DNA of 64,000 nucleotides from Thuidium tamariscinum (Eukaryota; Streptophyta; Bryopsida; Hypnales; Thuidiaceae). This document shows positions 1-13,449 of this stretch, one piece after another. Position 1 is the stretch's first letter; every line of letters starts with the position of its first letter. The DNA lies in assembly GCA_947034885.2 (NCBI GenBank), contig OX344755.2, positions 25,179,052-25,243,051 of the forward strand. The letters are read 5' to 3'. A program made the translations under genes and the position numbers. Under the pieces are notes generated by a model. It saw nothing but the letters and a program-made list of their open reading frames with translations, ran no database searches and was not told where the DNA came from.

Positions 1-1533
1 TCACACTACATGAAGGCACTCAATGTTGACACAAGCTATAATTGAACTTCAATTTTGAAATACACACCACAAATCTTCATACTTACTTCAAAGATATCCA
101 TTCCTAGCTAGCCCTTAAACAAATTTCAAAGCCTTTTTTCTTGCAACAAATGAAATATTCAAAAGTATTCACAACTATAGTAAAGCCTCCTCTACTTGTA
201 CAAAAAAGACAAAAATAGATTTTTCCTTGGTTTCAATTTCTAAGTTAGAAGAGAGGATTCACTATATCCTGATAGAAAGGTGGAAGGTGTCCTACATGGA
301 TTATGACACCTCCCACTACTCCATAAGGATATAAAGAGCTTTTCTTCTCACTTGAAAATTCAAATACCCCTACATCTACATGGGGTGGTTGGAAGTAGTA
401 CAATCCATGTTGGATATAGAAATTTAAATTAGTAGAGCCCCCTCCTAATTCCAATTTATACATTGGTTGTTCTACCTCCTACCACCTCCATGTAGATATA
501 GTAAGTTTTTTTTCTCCATTGGAAACTCAAAGTAACTTGAAATTTTTTTTTAAGCAATGTGAAGTAGTTCTCAAAAAATTGAAAGATGAAATGCATGTAG
601 TATAATTGTAAAGCCAAAGAACCTCGATGTAGCAAACTAGGTTTTCCAATTGGAGTGTCTATTCTTCTTTGCAAGCTTTGTTCATTGTTTTGCTATGGAG
701 TAGATAACCAATACTCATGCCACTACATCTAAAAAGTACACCAAACAACCTCATTTTTGCTTGTTTCATGTGCTAGCTACAAGATTGCTTTTACAAAATT
801 AAGTTCACATTTGGTAGTGAACTAACAAGTGAGTCAAGTGACTTGGCCAACAAATATTTTTACTACTTTTCCTTTATACTTGCTCCAAATTGAAGCAATT
901 CTATAGAAATATTTTTAGACTCCATTTCGTCTAGTGAGGCCTCATAATATGGCCATGTGGCATAGTAATTTCATTCCTATACAATAGAATATTGTTTGAA
1001 AGACAATTTCTTAGACTCCTAGAAGGTATTTTAGTAGGCTTGCTAAGGAAGTTTTTTGTGTGACATGATACTTAAATTTCTCACATTCAAATTGGCCTGC
1101 CTTTCCTAAAATTACAAAACCAAAATACTAAATTAGATTGATATTGTTCCAAACTTACTTACTTGTGAGTATGTGTAAATGCATTATCAGCAATCCTTTG
1201 CAAATTCTTAATCCTTGAGGCAAAATTGACCATTAAAAAATTATTTTCTTTTGATTGAAGTGAAATTAGAATCTAGAATTATTATCATCAAAGATGCATC
1301 AAAATTACTTTAGATTGATACTTGGAATTTTGAAATTCAATATTAGACAATTGAATATTCATAATAAAGAATTAAAAAGACAAAAATAAGGAAGCATAAT
1401 AATTCATACCTACCAAAAAAATTAAGTAAATTGTGGGTGATTGGATTTGGCAATTTCTACTACTTTTCACAACATTGTGTGGCAATGTCTTGAAAAGTGG
1501 CAAAAATTGCCAAAAAAATTTTAAATTTTCCAT
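1..1533. other. AT-rich intergenic DNA
   Basis: No gene, clear transposon end or tandem array seen. Two blocks, near 285-400 and 460-500, share inverted pieces (TCCTACATGGATTATGACACCTCC against CTACCTCCTACCACCTCCATG), suggesting a decayed TIR element. Confidence 0.4.
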
Positions 1534-1879
1534 CCCCCCCTCATGTAATTTTGAGAAACAATTATAATTGACAAACAATATGGAACAATTCATCCCATAT
1601 CCGTATTCGTATTCCAATATTGTATCCATATCTGTATCCATATATTAGTATTATATTCATATCCATACTTGAACCCATATACAATATCCAAATCTATACC
1701 TATATCAGTATCCAATATTTACTATGTATTCATATATGGTATTGTATCCGTATATGTATTCAAATTAAATCCCAAGATCAACGGCTTGTAATTTTTTGGG
1801 AAATCAGTGGAGATTTCAAAGGTAAGTATTTTTTTTTAAAACAATCAATGGCCTGTAAATTTTTTGAGAGTCGAGGGGG
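1534..1879 (+). mobile_element. MITE-like element with a TATCCA-type hexamer core, copy A
   Basis: Begins CCCCCCCTCATGTAATTTTG and ends with GAGGGGG. The middle (1590-1765) is a degenerate array of TATCCA/TATTCA hexamers. The flanking modules (AATTTTGAGAA, CAATATGGAA, ATCAACGGCT) recur in order in the copy at 21971. Confidence 0.55.
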
Positions 1880-1929
1880 TAGTTAATTGACTACGGATGT
1901 GCAACCACTTTTCAAGAAATTGTAATGAA

Positions 1930-2616
1930 TACTTGTTGATTTTGTTGTGTTTCCATAATTTTTATGGGAATACTTTAAAATTAGAATTTTTTATTTTAAA
2001 TTTTTTTTAAATGTGACTTATATAAACACCTATAAGACAAAAGAAACCACTGAAAGAATTGTATAGAGAATTTTTGGAAGTAGGGGAACTAAAAAAGTGC
2101 CAAATCTTAAGAAAATACATATTTTCATGTTTAATTAGGAATAAAATAAAATAAAAATTGGCCATTTGCAGCAACTTTATGGAGGCGGCCGTTCACCAAT
2201 TGAAAAATCCTCACCAAAATCATTTTCTACATGTTTCAAAATGCAAATAGAAAGATGTTCAACTTGTAAACTTCTACACCACATAAAAATAATTATTTTA
2301 AAAATTCCTTTGAACATGAGCTTCAAGTCTTCTAGAAGACCATCTCATCCAAATTTTTGCTCAAAATTCTTTTTTGGGGGTGCTAAATTTAGCACTAAGA
2401 CCCTCCTAATTGGGAAGTATGACATTAAATTGGGATTTATTTTTGGATAGTTACTTATTTTTAAAATTTAAAAAAAAAATTAGACAAAGTGTATAATAAT
2501 CATAAGTACCTCCACTATAAATCTTGAGTCATTCAAAGTACAAAAGTAATGGCCAAAAAATAGATCAACACACATCGTGCAATGCAAAAAAATAGAGGTG
2601 TTTCTTGCAATCCCCC
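1930..2616 (+). mobile_element. Decayed GGTGATTGCAAGAAACAC-family element
   Basis: The right end GGTGTTTCTTGCAATCC and internal blocks (GGAATACTTTAAAATTAGAA; TTGCAGCAACTTTATGGAGG) match the family copies at 33640 and 47998. The left end is mutated beyond clear recognition. Confidence 0.6.
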
Positions 2617-4198
2617 CACTATGCAACATTTGCCATGTCATTTATTTAAACCAATTTTTTTCATAACTCCTAAAGACATTGTCAATAGAACTAATCTATT
2701 GTCGTGTCAAATAAAGTGACATTGGGGCTATTCTACATTGACTAACAGTATTTATGGACTTCCATGGGATTTCACTTTACTTTTTGATTAATTTCATTCA
2801 AAAATAGATTTCATCTATTTTAGAATTTGTGTATTTAGATGGAGAGACCTTCATAACTTGACAATGTGGTCAAGTCAAGTTTTGTGAGTGTTTTTGAAGA
2901 GAGTTGTGTTTTTGTGTTTTCCTTAGAAATGATAGTTTACCATTTAGTGAATTTTTTCACTTCTTATTTTACGCTTGTACCTTTAGATTCTTCCTTTGTG
3001 GAGAGAAAGCTACTTGACTTTGTATGTGTAGATTCCTAAAATTCCCACTTGAAAACTTTGAGGGTGTGTTTGTTAATATGCATTCCACCTTAGTTTTTGA
3101 TTACATAGTTGATGTTGGTTGTGACACTCAATTTGTTGTGTATTACAATATTTGTTTACTTGATAGGCCCTTCAAATAAACTTCTAACTTTTCCCCATTT
3201 TATAGTTAGAACTTGAAATTCTTTTATCAAACGCACAGTGTCCAAAAAACCCTTAAAATCATTCCAAAAAAATTCAAATTTAGACAATGGATAATAAAAA
3301 ATATATTGCATCAAAAGCTAAATGACAACAAAATTATAGTAGCTTTGACATTTCACCCTAATCAAGGCAAAATTTAGCTAATTGCACCGCATTTGTAAGA
3401 CTTGGATTTCTTGGTTGATATTCCCTATCATGAGGTAGGGATAGATCTCCTAAGGTTGAATAGTTATAGTCTATATGCTTTGGAAAATTCATGCTCTATA
3501 TCTATTGGAGATAAAATTTGTATTAACAAGGAAGTCACTTGTAATTGCAAAAAATACTTATATCATTTTTGTCACACCTTGTGTATTAATTTGTTTCCTG
3601 TCCATAACTTTTGTATTTTGACTCCAAAAGATCAAAGATTTGTAGATAAGGTACTTTGTCATCACTATTATATAGTTTGGCTAATTTTTAAAAATTTCAA
3701 AAATATTTTATTGTTTGAAAATAGACTCCAATTCTTGTCACACTTGCCAATTTAAGGACGGTACCACGGTAGTATTATTTAGTATCCTAAAATATGGAAA
3801 AAATGGCTTTCTATTTTATAGGGGGCTATTTACCTAATAGAATGGATTATAATATATGATATTTTTAAAAATAATGATAAATGTTATTATTTTTAGGCAT
3901 CCTATGGATACTTATAATTTCTTGTTTGGATCGTTTAGATGTATTGTATATTACTTATAAGTAATTTTTTTATGACTACCTTGGAATTGTCAAAATGCAT
4001 AGCAAGTCTATTAGTGTTGCTTAAAACACATATGTAGAAGAAAAAAATAGGGAAGAAAAGTCAAAGATGATGAATGCAATGAAAAAACAAATCAAGTATT
4101 AAGTAAAAACATGTCTGTTATTGATAACACATTTTAGAAGTCACAATTTTATAAGAGGTTACTATATTTTCCCTCGCTCACCTTCTCAATAGCAATAT
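2617..4198. other. Repeat-derived AT-rich DNA
   Basis: Contains a fragment (about 3530-3790) of the GGTGATTGCAAGAAACAC family in reverse orientation: TTGTAATTGCAAAAAATACT, then CCATAACTTTTGTATTTTGAC. No gene recognised. Confidence 0.45.
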
Positions 4199-5424
4199 AT
4201 GAAACCCTAAAGGATCAACATGCCTTTTTTGGCAACATAGCAATTTTGGGTAGGTATGTGTGATTAGAGATTTTTATGTTTTGGAACCAAACTTTACATA
4301 AGAGGTTTTTTCAGGGGTCTGAGAGACTATTTCAGCCCTGTTCCCTAGTCTATGAACCCGTCAGATTAAATAATAATTAAAAAAACATTAAGAAAATTTT
4401 AAAATTAAAAATTAAAAATTTTAATTTTAATTTTTTTTTTAATTTTAAATTAAAAAAATAATAATTAGATATTAATATCTGATGTGATAGTCTCTTGGCC
4501 ACATTAGATCACCTTTGTGGCAGCTTTCAATAAGTTCCCACAGTCCAGGAACTCGCAGTCTTCTACACAAGTTGGAAAACCTCTTATGATAGAAGGTGTG
4601 GATGAGGAGTATCTTTAAAGCCCAACAATTTTTGTGACTTTTGATTACATGGTTGAAAAATTATTGCATAATATGTTATTTGTTTCTCAACTCAGGTAGT
4701 TTGGACAAATTAAAAAAAATTACTTTTTTTGGAAATCAAAATTTGAAATTGGTTTTATAGATTTATATATAAGTGGAAAGCTTTGAATCATTCCATTTGG
4801 ATTGATGTGTCAAAAGTTATGAAGAATTTTAGTTTGCGGGTAGTTATGGATTCTTTAGTCTAAAATAAACTTTGAAGTCCTTTATTTTACTCAATTTTCA
4901 ATATTTATGAAAAATAAATAAAAATGTTGGGTGTAGATTGTTTATTACAACATTTGAACCATTGAAATTGGCATTTTTCAATTCAATAAATAAATTGTTA
5001 ACAATTTAGTATTTTGAACCATTCTCTATTTCTTTCTACTTACTATTTTTTTTGTACATGTTGTACAATTCCAAATGATTTGAAATTTTCAAGCATGTTG
5101 CCAACTTCAATTGAAGAATGAATCCAAAGAGTAAAAACCATTTTGAACATTATTTCATACAAATTTGGCCTTCTGAAGTGCAGCTGCCCAGATTTTTGTA
5201 GTGGTAAAAAAATGATTTTTGTGACTTCAAACACTAATATCTTGCAATCTACTCGGTGAAACTTTCTAAAAAACTTTCTACATCTTCTCAAACTAGGTCA
5301 ATAAAAGATCCTACACTTACATTATTCCAAAAATGTTTTTTTTCTTAATTTTGGTAGTTATCCTATAAATGATAGTTTTGGAGCAATTTTGGTGAAAACA
5401 TAGTCAAAAACCTTTAGAGGTTAA
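4199..5424 (+). mobile_element. TTAACCCCTAAAG-family TIR element with a nested insertion
   Basis: The ends are AAACCCTAAAGGATCAACATG and CCTTTAGAGGTTAA. The interior aligns with the copies at 6213 and 10911 (AAGTGGAAAGCTTTGAATCA; TTGTACAATTCCAAATGA). It is interrupted at 4299-4586 by another small element. Confidence 0.65.
4299..4586 (+). mobile_element. 288-bp MITE nested in the preceding element
   Basis: TIR TAAGAGGTTTTT / AAAACCTCTTA with a strongly AT-rich centre made of AAATTAAAAATT palindromes. The uninterrupted site is visible at about 6305, where TTTTAATAGAAGG is continuous. Confidence 0.6.
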
Positions 5425-6212
5425 ATCCAGTAATTGGATCTTAAACTTCAGATATAAACATTGGATACAGAGTACTTTATTGGATATGTACACTAGAGTG
5501 AAGTTGAGGCCATTTGTAAAGTAATATGTCCAGAATAGAAAAACAATTTTCCATCCCCATTCATAATTTTAGAGCCTCTATAACTTATAGAGTTCCTTTC
5601 TTTTTTCTAATATCCATTTTTGTATATGCTGTTTTATATGTACCATTCACAAAATTCTATGGTATTATATATAATCCTAAATTACATGAAATCATGTTTT
5701 ACACATTCAAAGCACCCTATAATACATATAATGTGTTTACAAATATTATGTAGAATGAATATATTAAACCCTATATTTTATAACATGGTTCCTATGTTTT
5801 TCAATAGTGACCTCTTTAAGATGAGGACATGATCACATGTCTAGTTTGTATACTAACTAATTGGTTGTATTGGTAAATTGACTAATTATGTTGATTGATT
5901 GTGGTAGATGATACAAATTAACAGCTAATTGGATTGGTTGATACAAAGTGAAATCCAATGCATTTAAACTAGTGAAATACATTGAAGATTGTGGGATTTA
6001 GAAAAAATACTTGAAGCTTGGAAAAAATGTAATTTAAGGAGAAAAAAAAGAGTGAGAAAAATCCATACTTGATCTGGTGTAGAACAACCCTGAAACAATC
6101 TTCTAGGGGCTCATAAATCCTCTTCTGATGATTGTATATTTTTGAATGTGCATTTTAAAAGGCTGTGCCAAAGAATTTAAATATTTCAATCTGAAGGAAT
6201 TGATGATATTTT
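5425..6212. other. AT-rich intergenic DNA
   Basis: No gene or element end identified. TATA-like and ATG-rich frames here are chance. Confidence 0.35.
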
Positions 6213-7146
6213 TTAACCCCTAAAGGACCAACATGCGTTTTTTGGCTATATAGAAATTTTGGGCAGGTACATGTGATTGGAAATTTGAATATTTTGGGCT
6301 GAAATTTTAATAGAAGGTGGGGGCGAGGAATATCTTCATGTGTACCAAATTTCATGACATTTGGAGATATGACTCAAAAGTTATGGCCTAATATGTTACT
6401 TTTTTTCGTAACTGGGCAGTTTGGGTAGATCAGAAAAAATCACTTTTTTTTAAAATGAAAATTTTTAACTGGTTTTCTACATTTATATATAAGTGGAAAG
6501 CTTTGAATCATTCCCGATTTTAATCAAAGAGTCAAAAGTTATGAGGTATTTTTGTTTGCGGGCAGTAATGGATTCTCTACTATCAAAGAAACTTCGAAGT
6601 TGTTTATTTCACTCAATTTTCAATATTTTTGTAAGAAAATAAAACCCTAGGATGTAGATTGATTATTACAACATTACAACCATTGGGATTGTCATTTTTT
6701 AATTCTATAATTAAATTTTTAACAATTTAGTATTATGAATCATTCTCTACTTCTTTTTACTTACTATTTTTTTCCTATATGTTGTACAATTCCAAATGAC
6801 ATGAAATTTTTTGAGCATATCTCCATCTTGTTTAGGAAACTGAATTCAAAGAGGCACCACCATTTTCAACATTTTTTCCTTGAGAAGTGAGCTTGTGAAG
6901 TGTAGCCACCCGATTTTTTGCAGGATTGAAAAAATGGTTTTGGTGAATTTGAATGCTTATATCTTTTGATCCACATGGTGGAATTTTCTGAAATTTTTAC
7001 CACATGTTTTTTAGACATTATACTACAAGATCCTATGGTTACATGTGTCAAAAATTGTTTTTATCAAGAAAATTGGTAGTTGTACTAGAAATGGCAGTTT
7101 TCGAGTGTTTTTGGTGAATACAGAGTCATGGAACTTTAGGGGTTAA
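6213..7146 (+). mobile_element. TTAACCCCTAAAG-family TIR element, full length
   Basis: 934 bp bounded by TTAACCCCTAAAGGACCAA and ACTTTAGGGGTTAA. It is non-coding. It shares its interior with the elements at 4199 and 10911, so it is a good reference copy. Confidence 0.7.
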
Positions 7147-8363
7147 TGTGCATTTTGAAAGTTGCCAAAATATTCAAATTGGGTGTCAATTTTATCACTT
7201 TTATGGAAATGATGTTATTGACTAATCGAATTATAGATTTTGGTACCCCACAAGGCCAAAAGGTTGATCAAAGGGATGCATTTAGTTTGTTGTTTCAATT
7301 CTTTTTGGTAAAAGTCAATAATTTCTAAATCTGTACAATGCCTAAATTTTCGGATTTTATGCATCAACTTTTTTTTTCAAAATTTTCTTATTTTTATTTA
7401 ATGCTAACAAAATAATCCCACTTAGATCAAAGGAATAACAAATCTTTATAATATCCCTTTCTAATTCCAATCATCTGTCATTGATATCAAACATTATTTT
7501 TCCTAAAATGTGATATACATGTGAATGCACCCATAAAAGGTTAAAAGATAATCTTTTATTGAGGTATTCAAATTTTCATGGACATGCAAATTGTGATCTT
7601 GAATTAAGGGAAGAAACTATTCACATTCATTGACCTCTAGAGGACATTGTAAGCCTCACAAGCATTTTAGAAGTCAAAACTTGAATGTTCACATGCTTTT
7701 TAAATTTGAGATGTTATTAAGATTCACTAAGAAAATATAGCTTTAAGAATGTTTTAAATACTACACGTGGATTTTAAAAAGAAATTGTAATCGTAACTTA
7801 TGTAGCACTTTTAAGATTTAATTTAAAAAGTTGAAAATACACTACTTTTGATCTTTTATATTCAATTTCTCTTGGTGTGAGTTTAAAGAATTCATCAATT
7901 ACACCATGATTTTTGTCACTAATATTTCAATTAAAAAAAAATGAGAACATTTTAAGTATTTTTGTAATTACTATGATTTTCACAAAAAAAATCTTTAAAA
8001 AATGATATAAAATCTAATTATAAATTATAATTATAAATAATTGAGATTTAATATTAGGCATACATTAATACATGTGCAAAATACCAAATTTTTGAAATGC
8101 ATATTTTAATATAGAAATCTAATGAAGTTTGACCAAGACTCATTAAAAATGTCCTACCTTAAAGATCAACTTGTAAATTATAGATGAAACTTCATTTGTA
8201 CATCTTATTTGGTGATTCTGTCCTACTTTGTAAAAAATAGAGACTTTTTGGTGATTTCATTCATAGACAACATTTAACAATTATATATTCTAATTTTTTT
8301 TCTAACATTACAATTCAACAACAAATGGAAACAGTTATTGCAATTGTAAGTTCTACATGATTG
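7147..8363. repeat. Long ancient repeat, copy 1 (first segment)
   Basis: About 7380-8340 is colinear with about 53700-54150 (TTCCAATCATC, then CAAATTTTCATGGACATGCAA, then GGTGATTTCATTCATAGACAAC), with many substitutions and indels. No coding potential recognised. Confidence 0.5.
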
Positions 8364-8921
8364 TTAACCCTTTAGTGCCTAGCAAACCAATTTGGGTTCT
8401 TTTAAATTGAATTTTGGGAATTGGAACACTCTCTTGGCCTTAGTTCCTCTTCGGGTATGAACAAGATGTGAGGGCACGAGTATTCTGCTTCCAATGAGCC
8501 ATTGGCCATCAAATTTAGAGCAATGATGATTTGTCTATTGCAATTTGAAGTTGGAAATTTTAGAGTTTCAAAATGCACTGTGGAACATGTTTCTCTATTG
8601 AATTTATTTGTGTATAACTAAAGAGAGAATGACAACTTCACCATAGTGTTCAATATAATATACTCTATTTTCAATAAAAATTTCATGGGAAATTGAGATT
8701 TTTTGTAATTACTATGATTTTTCAAAGGCATAAACTTTAAAAAATCATATAATTTCATTTTTTTTTCAAAAATAAATTAAAAATCACATTAGATAGAAGA
8801 TATGAGTTTTTATTTGTAGAAAAATAATAATTTAAATTAAATTATAAAATTTTAATATGAAAATTTGATTCTAGAAGAATTCAAGAGGTTGTTTGGGGCT
8901 CCTTAGGCCCTAAAGGGTTAA
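8364..8921 (+). mobile_element. Short TTAACCCYTTAG-ended element
   Basis: 558 bp bounded by TTAACCCTTTAGTGCCTAG and CCCTAAAGGGTTAA. Same terminus style as the 934-bp elements but with a different interior. Confidence 0.55.
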
Positions 8922-9230
8922 AATCCAAAAATATAGCATGTTGTAGTGTTTCTTATTCAATTTTTTTCTTTTGAATTCAATTTTCTTTTTGAATTATTAC
9001 AAAATTAAGTTTTTCATTCTAACCTTTATCAATTGTAGAAATTTCAAATTATTCTAATATGTATTTTAATTGATATAATTTTATTTTCACCTTAAACTTT
9101 TAAAAACACAATAATTTGATTTTTTCATCGAATTTTTGAAGAATTAAAAAAAAATTAAAAATACAATTTTCCACTAGTCTAAAATATTAGAATTTTATAC
9201 ATCTATTGAATCCAAGAATGTATTTGGTAA

Positions 9231-10046
9231 TTTGGTTAGGGGCTATTTCCACCTGCTCTTAGTTTTAATTTTGGTGTCATTACAGGGGGAGTGTTTGGCA
9301 CATTGTCCCACATAGCCTCTTTCGTGGACAGGGTTGGGATGTAGGCAGATTAGAGAAAATCGATCGATAGTAGAGGGTTGCTCCACAGCTTGTGGGGACC
9401 CTGCAATCTAATTTCATTTTAGTTTAAATTTGATTTTTCCATCAAAGTATAATAGAATGCAAAAGTGCACAAGATTTTCAATGAAAAAGTTGAACCATTG
9501 ATGTGGCTTTTGTGACACATACTCTTTGGAGTCTTTTTGCCAATTTTGTGTTGAAGTAAGAGAGGAGAGAAGCTCTTTATACTAGTGGGTTAGTGGTGGA
9601 TGAAACAAACTCTGTGGGATATATGAATTGGGACAAAAAAGAACTCCTCCACTCATGGAAAAGTGAAAATGCAGGAATTGTGATAAAAGTCAAATTTTAG
9701 ACCTCATTTACACATAGTAGGCTGTATTTTTTCAAAAAACTTCAAACTAAGAAAAGTTGGGGAATCAAGTAAAATTTCATCCCCAAAAATCTTTTTGAGA
9801 TTTCAATACTCCACCTAAAAGTTATGGACAAATTTCAAAGGAGGTGTTTGAAAATGTTCAAAAAAATGTCCCTTCCACCTCCCCTTTGGAATTTGTCTAT
9901 AGCTCTTACATGGGGCTTCAAAATCTCAAGCCAATTTAGCTTGCTTCTCCCACTTCTTCTTGTTCAATTTTTTTTGAAGGAAGCTATTATACTATGCCCA
10001 AATGAAGTTTGGAATTCAACTTTGAGCACAATTTTTGCATTTTCAC
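9231..10046 (+). repeat. Left arm of a large inverted repeat
   Basis: About 816 bp, from TTTGGTTAGGGGCTATTTCC to CAATTTTTGCATTTTCA. It is present in reverse complement at 13450-14997 (for example AGTGTTTGGCACATTGTCCC). No coding frame recognised. Confidence 0.8.
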
Positions 10047-10379
10047 TTAAGCATTAGCCTCTTCATTTTTGTGAACAAAATTGAAAAGTGTTGAAAATTG
10101 TATAATCTTGGTGGTGGAGAATTCTCTATTTGAATAAGTGAACCCATTTGTGATTCCTTTCTTAAAGTAATAGTCTTTAGAAATTCCTATCTAATATGTA
10201 CAATATTGTTGTAGGAACACTAATTAATTAACATTGTGAAAATTCATAATTTATTCATATGTTGTCTAAAAAAAAGCATTTTAAGAGATTTTAGAGTATT
10301 CTGTTGACTTCTACTAAAATCCTACAAGAATTCAGTAGTTTGTTTATACAATCTATGTGCAATTGCATATTCAATTATA

Positions 10380-12540
10380 TGTAGGCGTAATCACTTTATG
10401 AGAATCTAAGTAGTGATGTTTTTATTGTCAACTCTCCATTGTAAGTATCTTTTTCATGTGTGTGTATAATTCATAAGTTTTGTCAATCACAATAAACTTT
10501 CATCCAAGATATGAAATTAAAATTGCACTATTCAAGTATTTAAAAGTTATGTGCTTTTAAACTGATTTGACAAAGATTAATCATGAAAGATATTAGAAGC
10601 TTGATGTAAATATTTTCTAATCATAAATTTGAATATGAAACAAAATAAGAATGTCAAAAAGGTTGTACAATATTACACACTATTAATAGCATATGTAGGT
10701 GTGGTCTCCATTGACTTTTGGAATTTGGGGAATAAATACCATTTATTTTGTAGTCACTTTAGAAAAATAAGTGAATTTTTAAAACTTATCAAACAAAAAA
10801 AATTCAAAATATTGCAAATTTCATTAAATTGGTGACATTCCATTTGATATTTTTTACAATTGGAACCACGCCGGTCCACGCGGTTTGGAATTTAAACTTG
10901 TGATAGATTTTTAACCCCTAAAGCCCTGAACAATGTTTTTTGAGATTATAAATGTTTTGGGCAGCTCACTATGGATGGAGTTTTTATTTTTTATCTTTGA
11001 AATTTTGATACAATGTGTGCCCAAGGAGTAGCTTTAAGGCCCGACAATTTTCATAACTTTTGACTTCAGGGTTAAAAAGTTATGGCAGGATATGTTGTTT
11101 TCTTTACTTGGCGGGCAGCCCGGGCAGCTGAAAAATTTTCTTCAAAAAAACTTTTTTTTAAAAAGTGAAAATTCAAATTGGTTATTTAGGTTTATACAAA
11201 CATGTGAAGCTTTGAATCAATCCATTCCGATCAATGAGTCAAAAGTTATGAAGATTTTGAGTTTGGGGTAGTTTGCGGCCAGTTACAGAATCTCTACAGT
11301 ACAAAAAAAGTTTGAAATTCTTCATTTAATTCAATTTTTCATATTCTTGAAAAAAACAAAACAGAAGGTGTAGATTGTTTATTACAACATTTAAACCATT
11401 GGGATTGAAAATTTTCAATTCCATGAATAAAATGTTCACAATTTAGTATTTTGGCTCATTTTTTACATCTTTCTACCTACTTATTTTTTCCTATATGTTG
11501 GATGATTCCAAATGGTTTGCATTTTTTTGAGAATGTAGGCAACTTTCATTGAAGTATGAATTCAAAGAGTAACTACCATTTTGAATTTTTTTCACACAAA
11601 TGTGACCTTGTGAAGTGCAGCTGCCCGGATTTTCGTAGGGATAAAAAAAACAATTTTAATCAATTCAAATGCTTATATCTTGCAATCTACACGGTGGAAA
11701 TTTTGGAAATTTTTTCCACATGTTTACAAATCACCATACTACAAGATCCTACGGTTACATGAGTCAAACATGTGTTTTAAGAAAAAAAATTGCACTTGTA
11801 TTAGAAATGACAGTTTTGGAGCATTTTTGGTGAAAACATAGTCAAAAACCTTTAGGAGTTAATGTGTTGTATATGAGTCATAGATGTCTGGAATCTTAAC
11901 TTGTCCAAGATGTTTCCAACCACATAGTCTAAAATCTAAATTTTCAATAGATCTTTGAGATCTATATGCAACCTAGATGTTCAAATTCCATACCTATCCT
12001 ACATATTAGTATTTAGTTCAGACTATATAGTTTGAAAAATGGCATATAGAATATTGCCATTTTCATAAAATTCTTATTAAATGTAGGCAATGATGAGTTC
12101 TGAAATTACCTTGGATTGAGTACTTTGGAAGAAAATAACAAAGGACAATGGTGTTAAGTTCAACAAACATGTCCCTTCCAATCCCTCTTTAAAAATTCTC
12201 CACCACTAACATTGTACCCTATTCAACAATACTTTTCAATTTTGTTTATAGAATATGAAGGAGTTCATGGTTACACCTATAATTTTCCTCCCCCCTTGTT
12301 TCATTGTTGTTTCAACATTTGGAGCATTATTGCACTTTTTTCAAGTTGTGAAAACAACTAATGTCTAATGTTATTTGAAATAATGATGGAATATTTTACC
12401 ATCTTTACCTAATGGTTGAATGTATAAAAAGGAGTTAAATTGTTTTAACAATATATTATCTTTAGACAATAATATTTGAAATTAATACATATTTCATACC
12501 TTCTCATAAAAAGTTCCATTTCTTATCAATCCCCCTTCAT
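10380..12540. repeat. Long ancient repeat, copy 1 (second segment)
   Basis: 10383-10730 matches 54600-54665 plus 55560-55835, and 12090-12500 matches about 55905-56340. It differs from the other copy by the insertion at 10911-11862. Confidence 0.55.
10911..11862 (+). mobile_element. TTAACCCCTAAAG-family TIR element
   Basis: 952 bp bounded by TTAACCCCTAAAGCCCTGAAC and CTTTAGGAGTTAA. Interior modules are shared with 6213-7146. Absent from the paralogous site near 55850. Confidence 0.7.
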
Positions 12541-13449
12541 GTGATAAGATTTTTGACATGCTTTGACATTCTACTAAACAAAAAGGGTTATTGCATGTAC
12601 AATACCATCCTCATATTAACCTAAAAAATTAGAAAATAAGTACTTGCATTAGAGTCCAATATTCAAACCCAATAAGTTCTTTTTAGTAAAATTCTACTTA
12701 AAACCTTACTTAAAAGACATTACTTAAAAGATGTGATGTCTAGGACACTACTCAAAACACCCCTTTCTCTTGTAGTGCCACCTTTTACATTCTCAGGTAA
12801 TTAGAATTTTGCATATTGAGAAGTTTCTTTTATCATCATTAATCTATCATTAAGTGCTTGCAATACATGAGGGCTAAACAATTGGCATAAGATATCCACC
12901 AACATTTTCAAAATCCAATGTTGCTTTGATGTAGAACATGAACACGGATTGAAAGGTATGAATTGTAAAAGGGTGTCATTCCCCCATTAAAACCCCAAAG
13001 AGCTCTATGTCACAAAAGTTGAAAGCGATTTTACTATAGAAAATTAAAATTTGACAACATTCTTGATTAAACATCAAAACATTTCAATTTGGGAGCATCG
13101 ATCAATTAAAATAGAACAAGCAGACAATGAGGTGACCATTTGTTTGATAAGTCTTGAGAAACCCTTGTAAAAGGTGATTTCAAAGAATTCATCCATAAAT
13201 AATTGTTGATTCAATATTTTACAACACCATATTGAATATGTTGAAATAGTACCTTCGAATAATTGTTGATTCAATATTCCTACACTACCATATTGGAATT
13301 ATAGAAACAATACTTTTGATTGACAACATCGATTCAATATAACTTGTGACATTGTTTAGACAATCGTAAGTATCTACTTTGAGTTTGTCATGTTGTTTCA
13401 ATAATGTTGAAATATTGATTTAAAGTTCTAAAGAATTAGAGATGTAACT
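12541..13449. other. AT-rich intergenic DNA with a short tandem duplication
   Basis: 13194-13290 holds two ~62-bp units starting AATAATTGTTGATTCAATATT. No gene seen. Confidence 0.5.
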
